NCBI RefSeq assembly: GCF_900143645.1 | Contig: NZ_FRFD01000020.1 | Span: 1-43,200, forward strand | Source: Anaerocolumna xylanovorans DSM 12503 | GTDB taxonomy: Bacteria > Bacillota > Clostridia > Lachnospirales > Lachnospiraceae | DNA length: 43,200 bases | Reading direction: 5' to 3' | In this document: in pieces, positions 7,619-16,278 of the stretch | How the letters are laid out: each line of letters starts with the position of its first letter | How positions within the stretch are numbered: position 1 is the stretch's first letter | The notes under the pieces: model-generated | What the model was told of the DNA's origin: nothing | The model's database searches: none | What the model saw: only the letters and a program-made list of their open reading frames with translations | Position numbers and translations under genes: made by a program

Positions 7619-9385
7619 ATGAATATAACAGGAAAAATATACGGAATTAACGGACCAATTGTATATGTGGCAGGCAATCAGGGCTTTAAAATGGGCGAAA
7701 TGGTTCTTGTTGGCAAGGAAAAGTTGGTTGGAGAAGTAATTGGTCTTACAAAGGACCGTACCACTATTCAGGTATATGAAGAAACCACCGGCATGAAGCC
7801 CGGCGAGCTAGTATATTCAACCGGTGCTGCTATTTCCGTAACTTTAGCACCTGGTATTATCAGTAATATCTTTGACGGTATTGAGCGTCCCTTAACAGAA
7901 ATCGCAAAAATCTCCGGAGCCTATATATCCAGAGGTGTAAGTGTTGACGCCCTTGACAGTCAAAAACTTTGGGATGTACATGTAACGGTAAAGGAAGGGG
8001 ATAAAGTATACGGAGGCACTATTATTGCCGAAGTTCCTGAAACCCGCGCTATCCTGCATAAATCCATGGTGCCTCCCGGTACCGACGGCGTTGTAATAAA
8101 AGCCGTAAAAGACGGACAATACACCATAAGTGATACCATTATTACAATCCGGACACCGGAAGGTGAAGAAAAAGATATAACCTTAACACAGAAATGGCCC
8201 ATCCGTGTTCCAAGACCCACACAGAAAAGATATCCGGCTGACCGTCCATTGATAACCGGACAGCGTATTCTTGATACACTGTTCCCCATTGCAAAAGGCG
8301 GTACTGCTGCTATTCCCGGAGGATTTGGAACCGGTAAGACCATGACACAGCATCAGCTTGCTAAATGGTCCGATGCAGATATTATCGTATATATCGGCTG
8401 TGGCGAGCGTGGAAACGAAATGACAGAAGTATTGGAAGACTTCTCAAAGTTAGTGGATCCCAAATCCGGTAATCCCCTGCTTGACAGAACAACCCTTATT
8501 GCCAATACCTCCAACATGCCGGTTGCTGCCCGTGAAGCCAGTATTTATACCGGTATTACCTTAGCGGAATATTACCGTGATATGGGTTATCATGTAGCAA
8601 TCATGGCTGACTCTACTTCCCGTTGGGCAGAAGCTCTTCGTGAATTATCCGGTCGTCTTGAAGAAATGCCCGCAGAAGAAGGCTTTCCGGCTTATCTGGC
8701 CTCCAGATTATCCGCTTTCTATGAAAGAGCCGGCTTTATGCAGAATTTAAACGGAACAGAAGGAAGCGTATCCATTATCGGTGCCGTATCTCCTCAGGGC
8801 GGTGACTTCTCAGAGCCTGTTACCCAGAACACCAAGCGTTTCGTCCGCTGCTTCTGGGCACTTGATAAATCTCTTGCTTATGCAAGACATTTCCCTGCCA
8901 TTCACTGGCTGACCAGTTACAGCGAGTATTTAAATGACTTAGCTCCCTGGTATACAGAAAATGTCGGAAGAGACTTTGTAGACTGCAGAAATCAGATATT
9001 AGCCCTGTTGACACAGGAAAATCAATTAAATGAAATTGTAAAGCTGATTGGAAGCGATGTACTTCCCGATGATCAAAAGCTTGTTCTTGAAATTGCAAGG
9101 GTAATACGTCTGGGCTTTGTACAGCAGAATGCTTACCATCCTTCTGATACCTATGTACCGCTTGATAAACAGCTTAAAATGATGCACACCATACTCTATC
9201 TCTATTCCAAGTCAAAACAGCTCATTGGCATGAACATGCCTATGTCCCTGTTAAAACAGGAAGATATCTTTGATAAAGTTATTTCAATAAAGTATGATAT
9301 TGCAAACGACGAACTATTCAAATTTGATCACTATACAGCTATGATTGATGACTTCTATAATCGCATCATGGCCAAGAACGGTTAA
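7619..9385 (+). CDS. ntpA: V-type ATPase catalytic subunit A
   Basis: This 588-residue catalytic subunit hydrolyses or synthesises ATP in the A3B3 head. It has the N-terminal barrel (IYGINGPIVYVAG), the A-subunit-specific non-homologous insert (about residues 110-190), and the P-loop GGFGTGKT. The conserved GERGNE, with the catalytic glutamate, and the SRWAEALRE and EGFPAYLASRL segments follow. The length matches the family. ATG 7619 is chosen because it gives the standard N-terminus MNITGKIYGI. The ATG at 7589 has no ribosome binding site. The GGGGAG site lies 11 bases upstream and can pair with CTCC just before the ATG. ntpB follows after 14 bases. Confidence 0.97.
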   Translation: MNITGKIYGINGPIVYVAGNQGFKMGEMVLVGKEKLVGEVIGLTKDRTTIQVYEETTGMKPGELVYSTGAAISVTLAPGIISNIFDGIERPLTEIAKISGAYISRGVSVDALDSQKLWDVHVTVKEGDKVYGGTIIAEVPETRAILHKSMVPPGTDGVVIKAVKDGQYTISDTIITIRTPEGEEKDITLTQKWPIRVPRPTQKRYPADRPLITGQRILDTLFPIAKGGTAAIPGGFGTGKTMTQHQLAKWSDADIIVYIGCGERGNEMTEVLEDFSKLVDPKSGNPLLDRTTLIANTSNMPVAAREASIYTGITLAEYYRDMGYHVAIMADSTSRWAEALRELSGRLEEMPAEEGFPAYLASRLSAFYERAGFMQNLNGTEGSVSIIGAVSPQGGDFSEPVTQNTKRFVRCFWALDKSLAYARHFPAIHWLTSYSEYLNDLAPWYTENVGRDFVDCRNQILALLTQENQLNEIVKLIGSDVLPDDQKLVLEIARVIRLGFVQQNAYHPSDTYVPLDKQLKMMHTILYLYSKSKQLIGMNMPMSLLKQEDIFDKVISIKYDIANDELFKFDHYTAMIDDFYNRIMAKNG

Positions 9386-9399
9386 GGAGGATATAAAAT

Positions 9400-10785
9400 A
9401 TGGCTATTGAATATTTAGGATTAAGCGAAATAAACGGCCCCTTAATTGCTATTGAGGGTGTACGTGATGCCTCCTATGATGAAATCGTAGAACTTACTAT
9501 AAACGGAAGGAAGAAAATAGGAAGAATCGTTGAAGTATACGAAGACAAAGCAGTTATACAGGTTTTCCAGGGGACAGAGGAAATGTCTCTTAATAACACC
9601 CACACCAAGCTTACCGGCCATCCCCTGCAGGTTGCACTTTCTCCTGAAATCTTAGGCCGTGTATTTAACGGTATCGGTCAGCCTATTGATGGACTTGGCC
9701 CTATCATACCCGAGGTTATGAAGGATGTAAATGGTCTTCCCTTAAATCCCTGTACCAGAGAGTATCCAAGAAACTATATCCGTACAGGTATTTCTGCAAT
9801 TGACTGTCTGACAACCCTGATCCGTGGTCAGAAGCTTCCTATCTTCTCCGGAAATGGTCTTCCTCATGACCAACTGGCAGCTCAGATCGTTAAACAGGCT
9901 TCCTTAGGTGAAAACAGCGATGAAGAATTCGCTATCGTATTTGCCGCCATGGGCGTTAAACATGATGTTGCTGATTTCTTCCGCCGTACTTTCGAGGAAA
10001 GCGGTGCTACGCCTCACGTTGTAATGTTCTTGAACCTGGCAAATGATCCTGTAGTAGAAAGATTGATTACTCCGAAGGTAGCATTAACAGCCGCAGAATA
10101 TCTTGCCTTTGAAAAAGGAATGCACATTCTCGTTGTATTAACCGATATGACCTCCTTTGCAGAAGCAATGCGTGAGGTTTCCTCCTCCAAGGGCGAGATC
10201 CCCAGCAGAAAAGGTTATCCTGGTTACCTTTACAGTGAATTGGCAACCATCTATGAAAGAGCCGGTATCGTAAGGGATTGCAAAGGTTCTGTTACACAGA
10301 TACCCATTCTTACAATGCCTAATGATGATATCACTCATCCTATCCCTGACCTTACAGGTTACATTACAGAAGGCCAAATTGTATTAGACCGTTCCATTTA
10401 CCAAAAGAATGTATATCCTCCTATCAATATTCTTCCTTCCCTGTCACGTCTTATGAAGGATGGTATCGGTAAAGGATATACCAGAGAAGATCATCAGGAC
10501 CTCGCTAACCAGTTATTTTCTTCTTATGCCCATGTAGGAGATGCAAGAGCCCTTGCCAGTGTAATTGGTGAAGATGAACTTTCTCCCATTGATAAAAAGT
10601 ACTTAAAATTTGGTGCAGCTATGGAACAGGAATTCATTACCCAGGGAATGGATGAAAACCGTACAGTTATCCAAACTCTTGATTTAGGCTGGAGACTGCT
10701 TCGTATGCTTCCTAAAGAAGAGCTTGACAGAATTGATACAAAGATACTGGATAAATACTATATCTCATCAGAGGCTTCCAACTAA
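9400..10785 (+). CDS. ntpB: V-type ATPase subunit B
   Basis: This 461-residue non-catalytic partner of subunit A completes the hexameric head and supplies the arginine finger at the A/B interface. The protein aligns in pattern with the family: EYLGLSEINGPLIAIEGV at the N-terminus, a degenerate nucleotide loop FSGNGLPHDQLA in place of a P-loop, and AFAEAMREVSSSKGEIPSRKGYPG-like segments. This loss of the P-loop is what separates B from A. A strong AAGGAGG precedes the ATG. The distance to ntpA is 14 bases, consistent with coupled translation. Confidence 0.97.
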   Translation: MAIEYLGLSEINGPLIAIEGVRDASYDEIVELTINGRKKIGRIVEVYEDKAVIQVFQGTEEMSLNNTHTKLTGHPLQVALSPEILGRVFNGIGQPIDGLGPIIPEVMKDVNGLPLNPCTREYPRNYIRTGISAIDCLTTLIRGQKLPIFSGNGLPHDQLAAQIVKQASLGENSDEEFAIVFAAMGVKHDVADFFRRTFEESGATPHVVMFLNLANDPVVERLITPKVALTAAEYLAFEKGMHILVVLTDMTSFAEAMREVSSSKGEIPSRKGYPGYLYSELATIYERAGIVRDCKGSVTQIPILTMPNDDITHPIPDLTGYITEGQIVLDRSIYQKNVYPPINILPSLSRLMKDGIGKGYTREDHQDLANQLFSSYAHVGDARALASVIGEDELSPIDKKYLKFGAAMEQEFITQGMDENRTVIQTLDLGWRLLRMLPKEELDRIDTKILDKYYISSEASN

Positions 10786-10844
10786 GTACCTCAATTAAGC
10801 AAATCCATTTGTATGGATGAAGCAGAAAGGCATGGGTGTAATAT

Positions 10845-11462
10845 ATGGATCCGAATACCTTCCCCACCAAGGGAAATCTAATATTAGCCAAAAACTCTCT
10901 TGCCTTAGCCAAACAAGGTTACGAGCTTATGGATAAGAAAAGAAATATTTTAATCCGCGAGCTTATGGAGCTGATTGATAAGGCAAGGGATATCCAGACA
11001 GAAATTGATGGAACTTTTACCAGTGCATATGCCGCTTTACAAAAAGCCAATATTGAAATGGGCATCCGAAATGTAGAAGATTTAAGCTTCACCATTCCGG
11101 AAGAAAATTCTATCGAAATCAAACAAAGAAGTATTATGGGAACTGAGATTCCTTTAGTTGATTTCAAACTGGAGGATGAAAAGCCTACCTACTCCTTCTT
11201 TAATACCAGAGTTTCTCTGGATGAAGCAACCAGCAGTTTTCGTAAAGTAAAAGAGCTTACACTGCGTCTTGCCACAATCGAGAACTCTGCTTACCGCCTG
11301 GCGGCAAGTATAAACAAAACTCAAAAACGCGCCAATGCTTTGAAAAATATAACTATTCCTCATTATATAGACCTTGTTCATGACATTCAAAATGCTCTGG
11401 AAGAAAAGGAAAGAGAAGAGTTTACAAGACTTAAAGTAATTAAAAGCTGGCGTTCAAAATAG
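10845..11462 (+). CDS. ntpD: V-type ATPase subunit D
   Basis: This 205-residue central-shaft subunit D has long N- and C-terminal helices that form the rotor axle inside the A3B3 head, as the gamma subunit does in F-type enzymes. The N-terminus PTKGNLILAKNSLALAKQGYELMDKKRNIL and the C-terminal RANALKNITIPHYIDLVHDIQNALEEKEREEF are characteristic. Only these two stretches are long helices; the middle is the short globular neck. The Shine-Dalgarno sequence is weak (GGGTG). It is the last gene of the operon, with a terminator 20 bases beyond the stop. No NtpJ-type potassium transporter follows. Confidence 0.95.
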   Translation: MDPNTFPTKGNLILAKNSLALAKQGYELMDKKRNILIRELMELIDKARDIQTEIDGTFTSAYAALQKANIEMGIRNVEDLSFTIPEENSIEIKQRSIMGTEIPLVDFKLEDEKPTYSFFNTRVSLDEATSSFRKVKELTLRLATIENSAYRLAASINKTQKRANALKNITIPHYIDLVHDIQNALEEKEREEFTRLKVIKSWRSK

Positions 11463-11480
11463 TTCCATATTATAAATATC

Positions 11481-11530
11481 AAAAACGCATTATTTCTATA
11501 ATAAATTATTATAGAGGTAATGCGTTTTTA
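11481..11530 (+). terminator. Terminator of the V-ATPase operon
   Basis: Arms AAAACGCATTA and TAATGCGTTTT enclose an AT-rich partly paired loop, with T-rich sequence following. It lies 20 bases after the ntpD stop. Confidence 0.85.
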
Positions 11531-11560
11531 TTTATTTTTTCTTAACCTTTCTTTTAATAC

Positions 11561-11589
11561 TTGATACAACCTGTGAAATCATCTATAAT
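11561..11589 (+). promoter_or_regulatory. Promoter of the carboxypeptidase gene
   Basis: TTGATA (11561-11566) and TATAAT (11584-11589) have a 17-base spacer. A roughly 200-base leader follows before the start at 11792. It includes an inverted repeat near 11665-11700 (GCTATA...GGGA / TCCC...TATAGC). Nothing else is seen in this gap. Confidence 0.8.
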
Positions 11590-11791
11590 AGAATAATGTA
11601 AAACAAAATATCCCATTAAGTATAAAACTAACGATAAAATAGATAAAATAAATACAAGAATAAATAGCTATAGGGATTTTTCTGTCCCCTTTATAGCTTA
11701 GTGAAGTAATGCCCAAATGGAAATCAATTTTCACATTCTATTTAAGCAATATCGCCGGATGGCCTGCGATATATACGAGAAAGAGGTTATT

Positions 11792-13252
11792 ATGAAAAAG
11801 TTACGTGTTCTTATAAGCATAAGCGCACTATGCCTGCTTATTTTAAATACATCCTTAACCAGTGTTCAGGCCCAAAGTAATAGTGCAGATAGTACTGCAG
11901 CCACTCAAAAATCTTCTGGACAGGAAGCTCTTAATATAGGAGATAAGCCCTCCATCGCATCAAAAGCAGCCATTGTAATGGAAGCCTCCACCGGCACAAT
12001 CCTATATGCCAAGAATATACATGACAAGCACTACCCTGCGAGTATAACCAAAATACTGACGGCTCTGGTAGCTCTTGAAAATTCAAGCCCTGGTGAGGTT
12101 CTAACTTTTTCAAAAAATGCAATATATGATGTAGACTTAGACAGCAGCCGTATAGGAATTGATGTGGGAGAAAAGCTCACCATGGAACAAAGCCTTTATG
12201 CCGTTATGCTGGAATCCGCAAATGAAGTAGCCTATGGTGTCGCTGAGCATGTAGCTGGCAGCGTCCCCGCTTTTACTGATCTGATGAATAAAAAGGCTGC
12301 CAGTTTAGGATGTGTAGATTCTCATTTTGTCAACCCTCACGGACTGCCTGATGATAACCATTATACAAGCGCATATGATATGGCACTTATATCACGAGCT
12401 GCCATTAATAATGAAACTTTTCAAAAAATAACAGGGACCAAGACCTATGCCATTCCTCCGACAAACCTTCAGTCTGAAACAAGATATCTGGCAAATCATC
12501 ACAAGATGGTCAAGGGATCCATCCCTTATGAAGGAGTAATCGGCGGAAAAACCGGATATACCCTAAAGTCCAAATATACCCTTGTAACCTTTGCAAAACG
12601 TAATGGCATGACCTTAATCAGTGTTATTATGTGCTGTGACAGTATCCCAAATGAATATGCCGATACAAAAGCTCTTCTTAATTACGGTTTTGAAAATTAC
12701 AGCATTTATAATATATCCCAGGAACTGGACCCTGATAAGGAGGAATCCGATTCCTTATTTACCAAATATGCTCCGTTGTTTAGCAGAAAAACCTCTTCTT
12801 TAAAATTAAGTACAAAAGGAAGTGTTGTATTGCCTAAAGGCATCTCCTTTAAGAAGGCTGAAAAAGCAATATCCTATGTACCTGTGGAAGAAATAAAAAA
12901 CGGTGATAACGTTATCGGATCCATGCGCTTTACTTATAAGAATACCTATATAGGATCTGCAGATATTCTTTATACCAAAAATACCTCTTCCTATATGCTG
13001 AATAATAATTTTATTCCTGAAACACCAAAAACTATCGTTACAAAGGGAGTTCAAATGCCTGTAGATACGAATGCAGACAAACACCGTCTGCAGATTGTGA
13101 TTATATCCATAATCGTTATTGTAATTCTTATTTCCACAACCTTATATCTTATATTTATAGAACTTCCCTATAGGAAGCGCAGAAATGCCTATACGGCCAA
13201 AAAAAAGAAGTCCAAAAAACATTATTCAAAAAATGATTTCTTAGATCTTTAA
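11792..13252 (+). CDS. Serine-type D-Ala-D-Ala carboxypeptidase (PBP5 family)
   Basis: This 486-residue penicillin-binding protein of the peptidase S11 family trims the terminal D-Ala from peptidoglycan stem peptides outside the membrane. A signal peptide covers residues 1-27. The three catalytic motifs are in order: SITK with nucleophile Ser84, SAN at 142-144, and KTG at 253-255. A C-terminal PBP5-like beta domain follows. A hydrophobic helix (about 430-455, IVIISIIVIVILIS) and a lysine-rich tail then anchor it in the membrane by a true transmembrane helix, whereas PBP5 uses an amphipathic one. The chosen start, ATG 11792, has AAAGAGG upstream and gives the signal peptide; a 25-codon upstream extension is not favoured. 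Which paralogue (DacA, DacB or DacF) cannot be told. Confidence 0.93.
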   Translation: MKKLRVLISISALCLLILNTSLTSVQAQSNSADSTAATQKSSGQEALNIGDKPSIASKAAIVMEASTGTILYAKNIHDKHYPASITKILTALVALENSSPGEVLTFSKNAIYDVDLDSSRIGIDVGEKLTMEQSLYAVMLESANEVAYGVAEHVAGSVPAFTDLMNKKAASLGCVDSHFVNPHGLPDDNHYTSAYDMALISRAAINNETFQKITGTKTYAIPPTNLQSETRYLANHHKMVKGSIPYEGVIGGKTGYTLKSKYTLVTFAKRNGMTLISVIMCCDSIPNEYADTKALLNYGFENYSIYNISQELDPDKEESDSLFTKYAPLFSRKTSSLKLSTKGSVVLPKGISFKKAEKAISYVPVEEIKNGDNVIGSMRFTYKNTYIGSADILYTKNTSSYMLNNNFIPETPKTIVTKGVQMPVDTNADKHRLQIVIISIIVIVILISTTLYLIFIELPYRKRRNAYTAKKKKSKKHYSKNDFLDL

Positions 13253-13267
13253 TAACACCCAATAAAT

Positions 13268-13298
13268 AAGGCTGTTGAAGAATTTCTTCAACAGCCTT
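13268..13298. terminator. Bidirectional terminator
   Basis: A perfect 13-bp stem, AAGGCTGTTGAAG / CTTCAACAGCCTT, has a 5-base loop between the convergent carboxypeptidase gene and tRNA-Arg. T-rich sequence lies on both sides in the appropriate strands. Confidence 0.85.
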
Positions 13299-13303
13299 TA
13301 TAG

Positions 13304-13377
<74 letters not shown>

Positions 13378-13429
13378 GTTTTTTTTATCTGCCAATTACA
13401 ATCTTATTCTTAAAAAAGGCAGCAAAAAC

Positions 13430-13458
13430 ATTCTACTATTTTCGAGGCAAATAGTCAA
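13430..13458 (-). promoter_or_regulatory. Promoter of tRNA-Arg
   Basis: On the minus strand, -35 TTGACT (13458-13453) and -10 TAGAAT (13435-13430) are 17 bases apart. The -35 lies about 20 bases downstream of the DUF3881 stop. Confidence 0.82.
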
Positions 13459-13477
13459 CCCCCAAAGCATAATAAAA

Positions 13478-14374
13478 TTATAACTTAGCACTATTATAGT
13501 TAAAATCCACGTAACCCTGAAGCCATATATTCCCCTTAAATCTTCTTCCCACCAGGGGTTCCCCATATAAATCATCCTTATTAATAGCCACCTGAAAAAT
13601 AACATCATTACAGGAAATGCCCAGATTGTATATCTCCTCTCCTGTAATATCATTTTTTAAAGTTTCCAGGTCAAGAATCGTTCCAAGGATAGTATAGTTA
13701 TCAGACTCTGATCCATAAGGTGTAAAAGACGTTTCAACAATCGTATAAATATCCTCTACCTTGGCACGCCTTGATATCATGGCATACATATCGATATCAT
13801 CTATTGTGAGGCTGTCTATTGCCTCTTGATTTCCCTTTTTCGCTTCCGATATTAACTGCCTTCTGTATTGAACCTCAGCTGAATTGCTTTTAGCCAGCTT
13901 CTCATCCCTTTCTAAAGGCAGTAAGACCTTTCCAGAAACAGAGAGTGCCGACAAAAATATAGGGTAAGGCCTGTCGAGTTGTTTTTTATCCTTTATCTCA
14001 TCAAAATAATCAACAACGTTCTGCAAATAAAAAATTAAGGAAACACCTAATCTGACGTCATCGCTCATGCCTGTATATGCATCTGTATCCACCCTTTTAA
14101 TAATAGATATGTCCTCTTTTGTGCTCATATATCCCCCCTTAATATAAGGGAAATAATGCTCCATATAGAATTTGCCTTCCTTATCAAACTCGCCTCTGAC
14201 AGTGATACCTATTTGCTTGCTAAAGAGCTTGGTAACCTCAGCCAATGTCCTGCCATCCTGTAAAGTATAAACTCTCTTCTCAGAAGGTGCCTCTATAATT
14301 AAATTAATCAGATGTTCTAAATCCAATCTATCTTTAATGTTTGAAAAACCTATTGCTTTCAAAAAACTATGCAT
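13478..14374 (-). CDS. DUF3881 family protein
   Basis: This 298-residue soluble protein has no signal peptide or membrane helix. The N-terminus MHSFLKAIGFSNIKDRLDLEHLI and the overall length match what I recall of DUF3881, a family of unknown function largely confined to Lachnospiraceae. The C-terminus holds LGISCNDVIFQVAINKDDLYG and GRRFKGNIWLQGYVDF. No catalytic motif is evident and no function should be assigned. AAAGAGG precedes the ATG. It lies downstream of the HD-GYP gene on the same strand, but a 407-base gap filled by a tandem repeat separates them, so cotranscription is uncertain. Confidence 0.78.
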   Translation of the reverse strand: MHSFLKAIGFSNIKDRLDLEHLINLIIEAPSEKRVYTLQDGRTLAEVTKLFSKQIGITVRGEFDKEGKFYMEHYFPYIKGGYMSTKEDISIIKRVDTDAYTGMSDDVRLGVSLIFYLQNVVDYFDEIKDKKQLDRPYPIFLSALSVSGKVLLPLERDEKLAKSNSAEVQYRRQLISEAKKGNQEAIDSLTIDDIDMYAMISRRAKVEDIYTIVETSFTPYGSESDNYTILGTILDLETLKNDITGEEIYNLGISCNDVIFQVAINKDDLYGEPLVGRRFKGNIWLQGYVDFNYNSAKL

Positions 14375-14476
14375 AATAACCTCTTTTCTGAATAATCAAT
14401 CTCACTGAGTATTCACTAATACGTAGCAGTTTCCTTTTTATATCCCTTTGCTTCAGAAATGGGATATCTGGTCAGC

Positions 14477-14644
14477 ATGTGAAACTTTATTTCACATTAT
14501 ACCCGTGCATACCGCAAACCTGCTTGTGGTATTGCCTGAATAAGAATGTGAAAACTTTTATTTCACATTACACCCGTGCATACCGCAAGGCTCCTTGCGA
14601 TATTGCCTGAATAAGAATGTGAAAACTTTCATTTCACATTACCT
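14477..14644 (-). repeat. Tandem palindromic repeat array, copy R1
   Basis: On the plus strand, two units (14477-14545 and 14546-14616; 69 and 71 bases) and the first part of a third are about 90% identical by eye. Each unit has hairpin P (ATGTGAAA...TTTCACAT), a linker CACCCGTGCAT, hairpin Q (ACCGCAAG...CTTGCGAT type), and a linker TTGCCTGAATAAGA. The array lies in the gap between the HD-GYP and DUF3881 genes and is in the family orientation relative to their transcription (minus). The rest of this gap (14375-14476 and 14645-14781) is AT-rich with no gene; a possible -10 TATAAT lies near 14675-14680 on the minus strand. Confidence 0.85.
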
Positions 14645-14781
14645 CCTGCTAAATACAATAATTAGATTATCTTATTATATGGAGGTTAGCTTATTTAACA
14701 TACCCATAAAAGAATAAATTCAATGAATATGAATTACTTATAACACATTTTATTAAAATTAACAAGATGTATTGTCTGGCT

Positions 14782-15858
14782 TTAGCAATAATCCTCTGCA
14801 TCCAGCGCATCTACTATTACAACCGAAAGTTCTGCCTTTAAATCCCGTTCAACCCAAGTGTCATATCTGTTACCACTTGCATCCGTTAACATCCTTAAAA
14901 CAGGTCTGGTAGGGCATTTACTGTTTTGCCTTAATACAATACCCTTTTCGCCTTCATTGGTTACAACAATCGTACCATTGGGATATGCCGCTACCAATTC
15001 AAGAAAGCAGTTAACGACTTCAAAATCAAACTTTATATTGGCTTGGCTAAGAATATAATCAAGTGTATCGTGCACCTTTAATTTTGGCATCATAAATCCA
15101 TATGTCAGGCTATCAAACGTATCACATACAGCGACTATCTTGCTGCCAATCTTAATTTTATCTCCCTTTTTATGAAAAGGAAAACCTGTCCCATCATTTC
15201 TTTCATGGTGACAAAGAATGATATCCTTAGATGCTGCCGGCAGCCAACTCTCTTTTATAACAGAGGAATAGCCATAAACAACATGCTTCATTAACTCTTT
15301 CTGCTCTTCTTTGCTGCTTTTTAAATAATTAAAATTTTGATAATCAATTTTAACCAGATTATATCCCATATCATGCAAAAGGCTTCCGATAGCAATTTGT
15401 CTTACCTTTTCTCTTGTTAATTTCATCCTGAGCGCTATCAAAACAGACATAGCACTTACATTTAATGAATGTGCATATGTACTTTCACTTTTTTTACGAA
15501 TACCCGAAATACTGTACAAAACATTCGGTGCATTGATAATATCACAGATAATGGTTTCGGCAATATTTTTAATTTCTTCAAGCTCTCCGTAACCCTGATA
15601 AGTATAACGGTCGATAATATCTCTTACAACTTCCTGGCATTCTTCTTTAATCTTTTCTTCGATATTTTCTTCTTCGTTTATACCCTTCGATAATTCATCT
15701 TCCACACAGATATAGCTATAGCCTAATTCTTTTAATTTCTTGGCATATTCTATCTTAACGGGGGACCCCGCTGTCATTATTATTATTCCGCTGTCCGAAA
15801 TAATATCCCTCGCAAGCAATTCATGTCCCTTGATTGAATCAAGTAACACCTTTCTCAT
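14782..15858 (-). CDS. HD-GYP domain phosphodiesterase-like protein
   Basis: This 358-residue cytoplasmic protein has an N-terminal DUF3391-like region (about 1-110) and an HD-GYP domain (about 125-290), the c-di-GMP-hydrolysing class. Visible motifs are the first metal histidine in YAHSLNVS, the HD pair in LLHDMGY, the HHERNDGTGFP signature (canonical HHE..DGTGYP), and VAVCDTFDSLTYG. Two deviations from consensus are seen: HDMGY lacks the lysine of HDxGK, and GFP replaces GYP. It has no receiver or membrane domain, so its input is unknown. A small C-terminal domain (about 300-358) follows. A promoter is predicted at 15943-15971. Confidence 0.9.
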   Translation of the reverse strand: MRKVLLDSIKGHELLARDIISDSGIIIMTAGSPVKIEYAKKLKELGYSYICVEDELSKGINEEENIEEKIKEECQEVVRDIIDRYTYQGYGELEEIKNIAETIICDIINAPNVLYSISGIRKKSESTYAHSLNVSAMSVLIALRMKLTREKVRQIAIGSLLHDMGYNLVKIDYQNFNYLKSSKEEQKELMKHVVYGYSSVIKESWLPAASKDIILCHHERNDGTGFPFHKKGDKIKIGSKIVAVCDTFDSLTYGFMMPKLKVHDTLDYILSQANIKFDFEVVNCFLELVAAYPNGTIVVTNEGEKGIVLRQNSKCPTRPVLRMLTDASGNRYDTWVERDLKAELSVVIVDALDAEDYC

Positions 15859-15942
15859 ATAAGCACCTCAGGTATATACTAAAGGAATTAACCTCTTCCT
15901 TTGTATTCTATGATTAAATAATAAAATTAACTGCTATATAAT

Positions 15943-15971
15943 ACAATATCGAATAAATCCTTCTATGTCAA
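15943..15971 (-). promoter_or_regulatory. Promoter of the HD-GYP gene
   Basis: On the minus strand, a consensus -35 TTGACA (15971-15966) and a weaker -10 TATTGT (15948-15943) are 17 bases apart, about 85 bases before the start codon. Confidence 0.65.
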
Positions 15972-15999
15972 TAAGGGTTAAAAAAAATAGTTTCTATAT

Positions 16000-16017
16000 T
16001 TGTTAATTAAATAACAA
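16000..16017 (+). promoter_or_regulatory. Rex-like operator 1
   Basis: TTGTTAATTAAATAACAA is an 18-bp near-palindrome that matches the Rex consensus TTGTTAA-N4-TTAACAA with one mismatch. It lies between the divergent HD-GYP and adhE promoters, about 170 bases upstream of the adhE -35. Rex senses NADH/NAD+ and commonly represses adhE in Clostridia. Confidence 0.65.
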
Positions 16018-16172
16018 TATTGTTTTATGAGCAAATAATTTTTATGCATTATGTCGTTTTCTTGATATCTTGAAATCAGTGCTAATATCCAATTTATGCA
16101 CAATGTATATTTTATTTACTGTTTGGGCATAATATTGGTTAGTAATTTATGCATCATCTACAACGCATTTGT

Positions 16173-16201
16173 TTGACAAAAGAATCATAATCTGATATAT
16201 T
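16173..16201 (+). promoter_or_regulatory. Promoter of adhE
   Basis: Consensus -35 TTGACA (16173-16178), a 17-base spacer and -10 TATATT (16196-16201). The predicted transcript starts near 16208, giving a leader of about 70 bases that contains Rex-like operator 2. Confidence 0.85.
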
Positions 16202-16227
16202 GAAAATGTAAAAAGAAACAAATCAAC

Positions 16228-16245
16228 TTGTTAATTATTTAACAT
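16228..16245 (+). promoter_or_regulatory. Rex-like operator 2
   Basis: TTGTTAATTATTTAACAT matches the Rex consensus with one mismatch at the last base. It lies about 20 bases downstream of the predicted start of transcription, where a bound repressor would block elongation. Confidence 0.75.
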
Positions 16246-16278
16246 TCATTAAAATATAACAAATCAAGGAGGATTCCT

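Noticed and set aside
9400..10785. Subunit B as a second catalytic ATPase subunit
   Set aside because: The P-loop is absent (FSGNGLPHDQ), which identifies the non-catalytic B type.
11665..11700. Riboswitch in the carboxypeptidase leader
   Set aside because: The only structure seen is an imperfect hairpin; no conserved core of a known riboswitch class is recognisable.
13436..13660. Overlapping open frame antisense to or within the DUF3881 gene
   Set aside because: It lacks a ribosome binding site and homology-like features and overlaps a well-supported gene in another frame.
14477..14644. Tandem direct repeat resembling a CRISPR array
   Set aside because: The units are contiguous and similar over their whole length, with no unique spacers and no cas genes. 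Internal hairpins explain the structure.
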